A stretch of 5,358 nucleotides of DNA from Alphaproteobacteria bacterium (GTDB lineage: Bacteria > Pseudomonadota > Alphaproteobacteria > BOG-932 > Roseiterribacteraceae), in the NCBI GenBank assembly GCA_903970575.1, contig CAJCJC010000481.1, forward strand, positions 1 through 5,358. The letters run 5' to 3'. The translations under genes were made by a program, and so were the position numbers. Numbering within the stretch: position 1 is the stretch's first letter; the number at the start of each line of letters is the position of its first letter. This document shows, piece after piece, positions 1 through 5,358 of this stretch. The notes under the pieces were generated by a model. It was not told the origin of the DNA. It ran no database searches and saw only the letters and a list, made by a program, of their open reading frames with translations.

Positions 1-533
1 AGATTGACCCAGCGGGCGAGCACGAAAAGATGGTCGCTGAGCCGATTGAGATAGTGGAGAGCGAGTGGGTTAACATGCTCCTCGGTCGACGCGAGGCCCC
101 AGCACTCCCGCTCCGCCCGCCGCACCACCGTCCGCGCCAAATGGAGATAGGACGCGGTGGGATCGCCGCCCGGCAGGATGAAGGATGTCAGCGGCGCCAG
201 CATCGCGTTCATGACGTCGATTTCACGCTCCAGACGATCGACCTGGCTTTGCGCGATGCGCAACCGCTTATCCGCTTCGCCGCTCGGCGCCGGAACGCAT
301 AAATCGGCGCCAAGATCGAAGAGATCGTTCTGAATGCGCAGCAACGAGGCCGCCGGTTCGGCGTCGGATAGGCGCAACGCCTCAAGCCGCGCGATCCCGA
401 TTACGCCATTCGCCTCGTCGACCGCGCCCATCACGGCGATGCGCGGAGAGTCCTTTGGAACCCGCTGGCCGTCGCCCAGACCGGTTTGCCCCTCGTCCCC
501 CGTGCGCGTATAGATTTGGTTGAGCTTGACCAT
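1..533 (-). CDS. PduO-type cob(I)alamin adenosyltransferase, C-terminus cut by window edge
   Basis: This cytoplasmic enzyme transfers the adenosyl group of ATP to cob(I)alamin to make coenzyme B12. The frame reads without a stop for 177 codons from the ATG at 533 to the left edge; the family usually runs to about 185-195 residues, so little is missing. Visible family signatures are the N-terminal ATP-binding stretch TRTGDEGQTGLGDG (residues 9-22), GAVDEANG (36-43), IQNDLFDLGADL (68-79), FILPGG (118-123), the helix LHLARTVVRRAER (130-142) and YLNRLSDHLFVLAR (161-174). The RRAER run (138-142) matches the segment where the human homologue MMAB carries disease mutations in Arg and Glu, so the active-site residues look intact. 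The start lies 12 bp after the stop of the NodT-family gene and has no clear Shine-Dalgarno, which suggests translation coupled to that gene. The family call is firm. A single-gene symbol is withheld because PduO-type enzymes are named inconsistently. Confidence 0.95.
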   Translation of the reverse strand, partial: MVKLNQIYTRTGDEGQTGLGDGQRVPKDSPRIAVMGAVDEANGVIGIARLEALRLSDAEPAASLLRIQNDLFDLGADLCVPAPSGEADKRLRIAQSQVDRLEREIDVMNAMLAPLTSFILPGGDPTASYLHLARTVVRRAERECWGLASTEEHVNPLALHYLNRLSDHLFVLARWVN

Positions 534-545
534 GGGTTTAAACCG

Positions 546-2081
546 TCAGTGCATCGCGGCGGGCTGAACCGCGTCAGTCGACACGTCGGTCGACTCGTTC
601 CAGCCGCCGCCCAAAGCTTTGTAAACGGCGATAAGATTGGTTTCGATCGCGATCTCGCTCTGCGCCACGCCGGTTTGCGATGCGTAAAGACGGCGCTCGG
701 CATCGAGAACATCGAGGAAGCTGGACAGCCCGGCCTTATAGCGCTGCTGCGCCAAGGCTCGAGAATGCTCGTTCGCCTCGGCCGCCAGCTTTAGCGAGCG
801 CAACCGCACCTGCTGAGCCCCATAAGACGAGACCGCGTTTTCGACATCGTGCAAGGCGTTGAGCACGGTCGTCTTATACGTCAAAACCGATTCCTTCTGC
901 CGAACCTCCTGAATGGAGATATTCGCGTATGTCGTCCCATTGAAAACCGGGATCGAGAGAGAGGGACCAAAATCATAAAATTTGCTCGCCCAATCGCCCA
1001 GCTTGTTAAAGCGTATGGCCTGAAGGCCGAACGACCCGGACATGGTCAATCTGGGGTAAAGATCGGCGGTGGCGACGCCTATATTGGCCGTCGCCGCGTG
1101 AAGCTCGGCCTCGGCGCGGCGGATGTCAGGGCGGCGCCGCGCCAGATCAGCGGGCAAACCGATCGGGATGCTGGGCGGCGTCAGTGGAAGGGGCTGAACG
1201 GTTTCAAGCTCCTTCTGGAGGGCGCCGGGCTCCAGGCCCAACAAGAGGCTGAGCGCGTTGATCGCATGCGTCTCGTCATCCCGCAGCATGGGCAATTGCG
1301 CCTGGGTGGTGGCGACCTCCGCCGAAGCGGTCTCGACATCCAGATTACTGGTCTCGCCACCCTGAGCCTGCGCGTGCGTGAGATTATAGGCGGCGACCTG
1401 CGACTTAATATTATCCTGCGTAATCGCGATCAGGCGTTGCGTCCCGCGAAGCTGGATATAGGAACGGGCGATCTCGGCATATACCGACACCAGGGCGTCG
1501 TTGCGATCCTCCACCAGCGCCTGGGCCTGAGCGCCGGCGGACTCGACAGATCGGCGGACTCGACCGAAAAGATCGATTTCCCAGGACGCATCGAAGCCCG
1601 TCTGGAACAGATCGAATGGCGGCAGCGCAAATGGGATGAGGGTCGCGGGAACGCCTCCAGTAGCGGCCTGCGCGGCGGTCTGGCTTCCGGTTCCGCTATT
1701 GAAAAGGCTGAGCGCGCCGTTGGGGGACAGGGCCGTGCGGGCATAGGAATTATCGAACGAGGCGGTGGGCAGGTTGCGCGCATCGACGGCTTTGAGTTGC
1801 CCCCGCGCCTCCTCGATACGCAGGGCGGCCTGCCGCAAGGTAGGGTTGGCGTCCCGCGCCCGCTCGATCAACGATGTGAGTTCGGGGTCGTTGAAGGATT
1901 TCCACCAGGCGGCGTTGTCTGCCTCGGCGTCGCTCACGAACTGGCGCGCGGGACCGGCGTTTTCGGCGGTCCCACTCCAACCGGCGGGAGCATCGACTTG
2001 TGGGGGCGTGAAATCGGGCCCGACGGTGCAGCCGGCTATGCTGGCGAATGCCAGGGCTGCGGTTCCAAACAACAAACGCAT
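546..2081 (-). CDS. NodT-family outer-membrane efflux lipoprotein (OprM/TolC-like)
   Basis: This is the outer-membrane channel of a tripartite efflux system, forming a trimeric beta-barrel and periplasmic tunnel that joins an adaptor and an inner-membrane pump. Counting from the ATG at 2081 it has 511 residues, normal for the family. The signal peptide ends in the lipobox IAGC with the lipidated Cys at 18. Two outer-membrane-efflux repeats follow. The first begins at WWKSFNDPEL (about 59-68) and includes FDASWEIDLFGRVRR (163-177). The second includes the hallmark LPADLARRRPDIRRAEAEL (309-327), YPRLTMSG (342-349), SIPVFNG (376-382) and YKALGGGW (487-494). In-frame starts also exist at 2096 (ATG) and 2114 (GTG). 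I prefer 2081 because GGAA lies 6 nt upstream and because the likely promoter at 2115-2143 would place the GTG upstream of the transcript start. No adaptor or pump gene adjoins it, so its partner must be encoded elsewhere. The family is certain; the substrate is unknown. Confidence 0.95.
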   Translation of the reverse strand: MRLLFGTAALAFASIAGCTVGPDFTPPQVDAPAGWSGTAENAGPARQFVSDAEADNAAWWKSFNDPELTSLIERARDANPTLRQAALRIEEARGQLKAVDARNLPTASFDNSYARTALSPNGALSLFNSGTGSQTAAQAATGGVPATLIPFALPPFDLFQTGFDASWEIDLFGRVRRSVESAGAQAQALVEDRNDALVSVYAEIARSYIQLRGTQRLIAITQDNIKSQVAAYNLTHAQAQGGETSNLDVETASAEVATTQAQLPMLRDDETHAINALSLLLGLEPGALQKELETVQPLPLTPPSIPIGLPADLARRRPDIRRAEAELHAATANIGVATADLYPRLTMSGSFGLQAIRFNKLGDWASKFYDFGPSLSIPVFNGTTYANISIQEVRQKESVLTYKTTVLNALHDVENAVSSYGAQQVRLRSLKLAAEANEHSRALAQQRYKAGLSSFLDVLDAERRLYASQTGVAQSEIAIETNLIAVYKALGGGWNESTDVSTDAVQPAAMH

Positions 2082-2087
2082 GGGAGT

Positions 2088-2091
2088 TTCC
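2088..2091 (-). promoter_or_regulatory. Ribosome binding site deciding the NodT start
   Basis: On the minus strand GGAA lies 6 nt before the ATG at 2081. Neither the ATG at 2096 nor the GTG at 2114 has any purine-rich sequence at a suitable distance. The match is short, so this supports rather than proves the 2081 start. Confidence 0.4.
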
Positions 2092-2114
2092 GACATGGAG
2101 CGAGAAGACGCCAC

Positions 2115-2143
2115 AAGATAGATAGCTAGCTAATCATTGGCAA
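2115..2143 (-). promoter_or_regulatory. Sigma-70-type promoter for the complete NodT gene
   Basis: On the minus strand TTGCCA (2143-2138) is followed after exactly 17 nt by TATCTT (2120-2115). The first matches TTGACA at 5 of 6 positions, the second TATAAT at 4 of 6. A transcript would start near 2108 and give a leader of about 27 nt to the ATG at 2081. This would uncouple the NodT gene and the following adenosyltransferase from the kinase gene. The pair was found by eye, without scoring against genomic background. Confidence 0.45.
2123..2132. promoter_or_regulatory. Perfect 10-bp palindrome in promoter spacer, candidate operator
   Basis: TAGCTAGCTA is its own reverse complement and lies wholly between the -35 and -10 elements of the promoter called at 2115-2143. 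Repressors of efflux genes, for example of the TetR family, often bind palindromes in this position, but those operators are usually longer (15-30 bp). No regulator gene is visible in the window. The symmetry is plain to see; the function is inferred. Confidence 0.3.
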
Positions 2144-2161
2144 TCACCAGCCCCTGGCTTA

Positions 2162-2186
2162 AGCCCGGCCGCGGATCATCCGGGCT
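2162..2186 (-). terminator. GC-rich hairpin at the end of the histidine kinase gene
   Basis: AGCCCGG pairs perfectly with CCGGGCT (7 bp, 11-nt loop). The kinase stop codon (2178-2176) falls in the loop. There is no T-run after it on the minus strand, so it is not a classic intrinsic terminator. It could slow 3' decay or act as a weak or factor-aided terminator between the kinase and the NodT promoter. Confidence 0.3.
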
Positions 2187-4011
2187 CGGTCACGCGATAT
2201 CCAACGACCCGCGATCTTGGCAATCTGACAGTGACGGTGGTTCCCTGGCCGATCGCGCTCACTATTTCCAGGACGCCACCGTGAAGGTCGACGAGCGATT
2301 TCGTCAGCGGCAGTCCAAGGCCTGTCCCTGGGTAGCGCCTGGCCAGCGAATTGTCGATCTGGCGAAATGGCTGCATCGCGTCCGCGATTTCCGCCTCGGA
2401 CATACCAATGCCCGTGTCGGTCACCACGAAGCAATAATCATCCTCGGAATCTTCCACCGATAATGTAACCGCATGGTCCTCGGGGGTAAATTTTATGGCG
2501 TTGGAGAGAAGATTGAGAAGAATCTGCTTCAATCGTGTTGGGTCGGCGTGGATGAAGGCTTGGCGGGCAGGCCGGACCATTCTCAGCTTTACCCTTCCGC
2601 TTACGGCGGTGTCGCGCACGAGCCTGATGCATAACTCCATAAGATCGACGACATCGACCTCCTCCTCGTCAAGTTCGAGCCGGCCGGAGTCGACTTTGGT
2701 CAGATCAAGGATGTTGCTGATGATCTCAAGCAGGTGGCGCCCGCTGCTATGAATATCGTCGATGAATTCACGATAGCGATCGTCGCCGATCGGCCCGAAC
2801 ATCTGTTTTTGGATGATTTCGGAAAAGCCAAGAATCGCGTTCAGCGGCGTTCTGAGTTCATGCGTCATATTGGCGAGAAATTCGCCCCGCACTTTGCTCG
2901 CCGCCTGGGCCTGATCCCGCGCCATGGCCAGTTCCTCGGCCTGCCGAGAGAGCCGTGTCTCCCGTTCCGCGGCGGCGAAGCGCCAGGCCTCTTCTTCACG
3001 CAGCGCTCGAAACAGAAGCCGGATCAGAACCGCGAGTATGGTGATGCTGACGATCGCGAAGCCCGCTATGCCGAGGGATTGGCGTCGCCAGGGTTCCAGG
3101 ATCGCGTCTTGCGACTGTGTGGCCGATAGAGTGAAGAGGGTATCCTGAATTCGGAACGCCGTGACCGCGAGATGCCGCAATTTGTGGTCGAGTCCCAAAG
3201 CGAGGTCCTGCTCGGTATTGTCCGAGTCCGGGCCATGGTTAACGGCGGACGCACGGGGAAGTTGCGTACCGATGGCGCCGTCCACGCGAGGCCATCGCGC
3301 GACCAGAATCCCATCGCGAATTTCGAGGCCCATGGACGTATCGGCCCCGATCTTGATCAGCGAAAAGTCATGCGCGAAGTATTCAGACTGAATGCCGACC
3401 GTGACGATGCCGGCGAAACGTCCCTGATCGTCAAGCAGCGCGCGCGCAAGATAGAAGACCCAGTGGCCGGTGACGTTGATCAAGCCCGGGTCGCTGATCG
3501 TCAGGCCACGATCGGGGTTGTGCTTTATCTTATTGAATATATCGGCTGCCCCCAGATTGACGCTCGGCGCCGGAAACTGCCGCGTGGTGGCGAGAATATC
3601 GCCGGCGGCGTCTGTAACCACCGCGACGTCGATCTGCGGCAGGACCTCACGCCACCTGATCAAGGCCTCTTGAAAGCCCCGCGAGGTGGCCCGTTCATGC
3701 AAGGCGGCCTGATCGGGAAAGGCCGGCGTGGCGACGAATTCCTGAATAGACCGGGTTAGGAGATCGGCGGCGGAGAGGGTCTGGATTGCTTGCTCCGCCG
3801 CCATCTTGCTGACGGTCGTCAATTTACCTTCGGCGTCCGCGATCGTTCGTTGCCGAAAGGTCCACGATATGGAGGCAGCCAGCACCAGGATCGCGAGGGA
3901 AACGACGATTCCGGCGATCGTCACCGTGCGGCGAATGGCGGAAAAATCCCGCCCCTCATCTACCGCAAGTTCACTGCCCACGCCCGACACCCATTTCGCC
4001 ATAAAATCCAT
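2176..4011 (-). CDS. Membrane sensor histidine kinase, Cache-like periplasmic sensor, PleC/DivJ-like core
   Basis: This 611-residue inner-membrane kinase should autophosphorylate on His in response to a periplasmic or membrane signal and pass the phosphate to an unidentified response regulator. Transmembrane helices lie at about 29-52 and 312-335. The roughly 260 residues between them look like a double-Cache sensor: HWVFYLARAL (183-192), IVTVGIQSEYF (202-212) and DGILVARWP (233-241) are typical of that fold. A charged, probably coiled-coil linker (338-377) leads directly into HisKA, with no cytoplasmic PAS domain. The H-box is NMTHELRTPLNAILGFSEII with His384. The ATPase domain has the N-box (Asn500, Asn504), G1 DTGIGM (532-537), F-box FRQID (549-553) and G2 GTGLGL (562-567), so the enzyme should be active. 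There is no receiver domain and no neighbouring regulator, hence it is an orphan kinase. An in-frame stop (TAA) sits two codons before the ATG at 4011. A second ATG at 4002 is possible, and neither has a strong ribosome site. Confidence 0.93.
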   Translation of the reverse strand: MDFMAKWVSGVGSELAVDEGRDFSAIRRTVTIAGIVVSLAILVLAASISWTFRQRTIADAEGKLTTVSKMAAEQAIQTLSAADLLTRSIQEFVATPAFPDQAALHERATSRGFQEALIRWREVLPQIDVAVVTDAAGDILATTRQFPAPSVNLGAADIFNKIKHNPDRGLTISDPGLINVTGHWVFYLARALLDDQGRFAGIVTVGIQSEYFAHDFSLIKIGADTSMGLEIRDGILVARWPRVDGAIGTQLPRASAVNHGPDSDNTEQDLALGLDHKLRHLAVTAFRIQDTLFTLSATQSQDAILEPWRRQSLGIAGFAIVSITILAVLIRLLFRALREEEAWRFAAAERETRLSRQAEELAMARDQAQAASKVRGEFLANMTHELRTPLNAILGFSEIIQKQMFGPIGDDRYREFIDDIHSSGRHLLEIISNILDLTKVDSGRLELDEEEVDVVDLMELCIRLVRDTAVSGRVKLRMVRPARQAFIHADPTRLKQILLNLLSNAIKFTPEDHAVTLSVEDSEDDYCFVVTDTGIGMSEAEIADAMQPFRQIDNSLARRYPGTGLGLPLTKSLVDLHGGVLEIVSAIGQGTTVTVRLPRSRVVGYRVTEPG

Positions 4012-4169
4012 AAATTATGTGCAATAGAACAGGTACGCCGGACCGAGTTTAAAATCCCCTTGAATGTTAGGAACAATGGCCTGAACGGATGGTTTCGCGG
4101 GGGCGCGCGCGTGCTGTTTGTGCCCCTAAGCCCGCAAACGCCTATACCCATCTGGATCGATGGGCGACA
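4012..4169. other. 158-bp intergenic gap upstream of the kinase
   Basis: No gene is supported here. On the minus strand a weak promoter candidate is TTGTTC (4076-4071) with a 17-nt spacer and TTTAAA (4053-4048), which matches consensus at about 7 of 12 positions. A GC-rich tract at 4098-4112 is followed by a GCCCC that could pair with it. The kinase may be transcribed from here or by read-through from the upstream Tat-exported protein gene; the sequence does not decide. Confidence 0.3.
4147..4164 (-). terminator. Stem-loop just after the SnoaL/LEH-like gene
   Basis: CCCATC and GATGGG form a perfect 6-bp stem around a 6-nt loop, 5 nt past the stop codon of the upstream gene on the minus strand. 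The bases after it are TATAGGCG, not a T-run, so intrinsic termination is doubtful. It may be an mRNA 3'-end stabiliser. Confidence 0.25.
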
Positions 4170-4637
4170 TCAGACATAATCGCTCCATTCCTTGATCTTG
4201 CCATCGCGAATGACAAAGACGCCGACGACCTGGGTTGGATTGGTCACCCGGTCGTCCTTGATGGTGCTGTCTATTCGGGAATTCATGACCACGGGTCCGT
4301 GGGCGCAGGTATCGACGATTTTAAGGTCGTAACGTTCGCCATTATTGAGAAACGATTTGAATAACTCGGCCGCGGCGTCCTGCCCGGTGACCGGCAGGAT
4401 GGTGTCGCCGAAGCGCACCGTGACGTCATCCGCGAGGAAATCGCTCGCCATTTTATCCGCGTCGGGCGGATCGTCTGCCCAGGCCTTGCAGAAATCCTTG
4501 ACGAGCTGGATGTTCGCCTTTTCCACATTGTTGGACCCGGCGGCTTGCGACCCGTTCACCGCGGCGAGCGCAAGAGCGCCCGCGCCGCCGGCCAGAAACA
4601 AGGCCCGTCTGGTGACGGCCGTTATCGGTTCGCTCAT
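4170..4637 (-). CDS. Tat-exported SnoaL-like / limonene-epoxide-hydrolase-fold protein
   Basis: This 155-residue protein starts with a twin-arginine signal: TRRALFLAG (9-17), a hydrophobic stretch to about 27, and a cleavage site near 32-33 (SQAAG). The mature part of about 123 residues looks like the cone-shaped NTF2/SnoaL fold: VKDFCKAWADD (46-56), FLADDVTVRFGD (67-78), GQDAAAELFKSFL (85-97) and GVFVIRDGKIKEWSDY (139-154). It most resembles limonene-1,2-epoxide hydrolases. By eye Arg121, Asp123 and Asp153 fall where those enzymes have their Arg-Asp-Asp catalytic set. The Tyr and Asn that hold the water in characterised enzymes do not appear at the matching place (around 73-79), and the chain ends right after Asp153. 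It may therefore be a periplasmic ligand-binding or altered hydrolase protein; no substrate can be named. The start is firm, with GAGGGA 5 nt upstream. It sits between an outer-membrane factor gene and a sensor kinase gene. Confidence 0.8.
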   Translation of the reverse strand: MSEPITAVTRRALFLAGGAGALALAAVNGSQAAGSNNVEKANIQLVKDFCKAWADDPPDADKMASDFLADDVTVRFGDTILPVTGQDAAAELFKSFLNNGERYDLKIVDTCAHGPVVMNSRIDSTIKDDRVTNPTQVVGVFVIRDGKIKEWSDYV

Positions 4638-4642
4638 GCTGG

Positions 4643-4648
4643 TCCCTC
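4643..4648 (-). promoter_or_regulatory. Strong ribosome binding site for the SnoaL/LEH-like gene
   Basis: GAGGGA stands 5 nt before the ATG at 4637 on the minus strand (7 nt counted from GAGG). It is the best Shine-Dalgarno in the window and fixes that start, which also gives a complete twin-arginine signal. Confidence 0.7.
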
Positions 4649-4745
4649 GGGTCGGCTCTTCGATTCACACGATATTATTCCGGTTGCGACATCGCCGCCA
4701 GATCGCCCGTCACTTTCGCATCAATGCCGCGCGGCCTGTCAAGAA

Positions 4746-4760
4746 CCGATTTTACATCGG
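4746..4760 (-). terminator. Weak hairpin downstream of the right-hand outer-membrane factor
   Basis: CCGAT and ATCGG form a 5-bp stem with a 5-nt loop about 50 bp past the stop codon at 4809. On the minus strand it is followed by TTCTTG, a poor T-tract. It is a possible but weak terminator. Confidence 0.2.
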
Positions 4761-4808
4761 CCCCCAAGTCGATCGTCTTACACGCTGAAATAATTGGCCT
4801 TGAGATAG

Positions 4809-5358
4809 TTAACCATGAGGACCGACGTCGGCTTCTCCGGCTGGCTCCGCGCCGTCTTGCGGTTGCCAGCCGCCGCCGAGCGCCTTGTAGAGGTTCACGA
4901 CGTCGGTCGTTAGCGACAGGGTGCTTTGGATCAGCGCCTGATGCTGCGCCGCGAGGCTGTTTTCCGCCGTCAGAACGTTGATGAAGGTGGAGACGCCATG
5001 GATGTACTGGGCGCGCGCGATCTCGAGCGCCGTCGTCTGCGCCGCGACGGTTGCTTCGAGCGCCCGGTTTCGCCGCAATTCCGTGCGATACGCGGCTAGC
5101 GCATTTTCGACGTCCCGCAAGGCGTTCAGCACCGTCTTGCGATAATCGGCCGCCGCCTCGGCCTGATCCGCCTTCGCCAGCGCGAGGTTGGCGGTGAGTT
5201 GCCCGCCCTCGAAGATCGGCAGGGAAATCGCGGGGCCGAATTCATAGAAATTATTCGCCCATCGGGTCAGGTCCCTAGGCTGTAGGCCTGCCAGGCCAAC
5301 CTGACCGGTCAGGCTGATATCCGGATAGAATTGCGCGACGGCGACGCCGATTTCGGCG
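4809..5358 (-). CDS. Second NodT-family outer-membrane efflux protein, N-terminus beyond window edge
   Basis: The frame is open from the right edge (first full codon at 5357) to a TAA at 4811-4809, giving the last 182 residues of a TolC/OprM-like outer-membrane factor. They cover most of the second efflux repeat: EIGVAVAQFYPDISLTG, WANNFYEFGPAISLPIFEGG, KTVLNALRDVENALAAY and the ending LYKALGGGW, followed by a 17-residue acidic tail. The first repeat, signal peptide and lipobox lie outside, so lipidation cannot be judged. It is a paralogue of the complete gene at 546-2081, with about 40% identity over 163 aligned residues (65 identities counted by hand, one gap). This is too divergent for a recent tandem copy. 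In this family the outer-membrane gene usually follows the adaptor and RND pump genes, so those would be expected to the right of the window. Confidence 0.93.
   Translation of the reverse strand, partial: AEIGVAVAQFYPDISLTGQVGLAGLQPRDLTRWANNFYEFGPAISLPIFEGGQLTANLALAKADQAEAAADYRKTVLNALRDVENALAAYRTELRRNRALEATVAAQTTALEIARAQYIHGVSTFINVLTAENSLAAQHQALIQSTLSLTTDVVNLYKALGGGWQPQDGAEPAGEADVGPHG

Larger units (their letters stand above)
4638..4808. other. 171-bp intergenic gap upstream of the Tat-exported protein gene
   Basis: No gene is supported. On the minus strand TAATAT (4677-4672) could be a -10 element about 35 nt before the ATG at 4637, but there is no recognisable -35 at 16-18 nt. A separate TTGACA (4742-4737) has no -10 partner. 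Next to it GCCGCGCGGC (4726-4735) is a perfect palindrome, though such GC-only symmetry is common in this base composition. Confidence 0.3.

Noticed and set aside
30..302. Plus-strand open frame of 90 codons at the left edge
   Set aside because: It is antisense to the adenosyltransferase, whose minus-strand frame runs through the same bases with all family motifs.
531..548. Possible stop-codon read-through fusing the NodT protein to the adenosyltransferase in the same frame
   Set aside because: The shared frame has a one-in-three chance of occurring, and fusing an exported lipoprotein to a cytoplasmic B12 enzyme makes no biological sense.
849..2129. Long plus-strand open frame of 426 codons
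   Set aside because: It lies wholly opposite the NodT-family gene, is rich in Arg and Gly as expected of antisense frames in GC-rich DNA, and has no recognisable domain, while the minus frame carries every family motif.
3172..3759. Plus-strand open frame of 195 codons
   Set aside because: It is opposite the kinase sensor domain, has no recognisable fold or motif, and the kinase frame is continuous and conserved.
4070..4094. GGAAC-N17-GTT on the plus strand, resembling an EcfG general-stress promoter
   Set aside because: It points away from the kinase and into antisense of the Tat-exported protein gene with no plus-strand gene to drive. A match of this length is expected by chance about once in a few such windows.
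4098..4112. Alternating GC tract that could suggest Z-DNA or a regulatory element
   Set aside because: It is short and in keeping with the base composition; no associated promoter or dyad convincingly uses it.
4737..4742. Perfect TTGACA on the minus strand upstream of the Tat-exported protein gene
   Set aside because: No sequence resembling TATAAT lies 16-18 nt downstream; the nearest TAATAT is about 60 nt away.

Overview
The window is about 60% GC by eye. It carries only minus-strand genes, so transcription runs right to left. The protein styles point to an alphaproteobacterium, probably of the Hyphomicrobiales type; this is inferred from sequence feel, not from a marker gene. The clues are a PleC/DivJ-like kinase core, NodT-family outer-membrane lipoproteins and a PduO-type cobalamin adenosyltransferase.

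Layout in the direction of transcription: (1) 5358-4809, the C-terminal 182 residues of a NodT-family outer-membrane efflux factor whose start lies beyond the right edge; (2) 4637-4170, a small Tat-exported protein of the SnoaL / limonene-epoxide-hydrolase fold; (3) 4011-2176, a membrane sensor histidine kinase with a periplasmic Cache-like sensor and no response regulator beside it; (4) 2081-546, a complete second NodT-family outer-membrane lipoprotein with its own good-looking promoter; (5) 533 to the left edge, a PduO-type cob(I)alamin adenosyltransferase, nearly complete (177 residues). Coding density is high. The gaps are 171, 158, about 94 and 12 bp, so no stretch over 300 bases lacks a gene.

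The two outer-membrane factors are paralogues, about 40% identical over the shared C-terminal 163 residues in my hand alignment. Neither has a periplasmic adaptor or RND pump inside the window. The right-hand copy probably ends an adaptor-pump-outer membrane factor operon lying outside to the right. The left-hand copy looks like a stand-alone gene starting a short transcript with the adenosyltransferase. The kinase and the Tat-exported protein sit between them. A shared envelope-stress or efflux role is possible but is only an inference from position.

I see no RNA genes, insertion sequences, CRISPR arrays or long repeats. I found no convincing new system. The most specific new observation is a TTGCCA-N17-TATCTT promoter in front of the complete NodT gene, with a perfect 10-bp palindrome inside its spacer, which looks like an operator.
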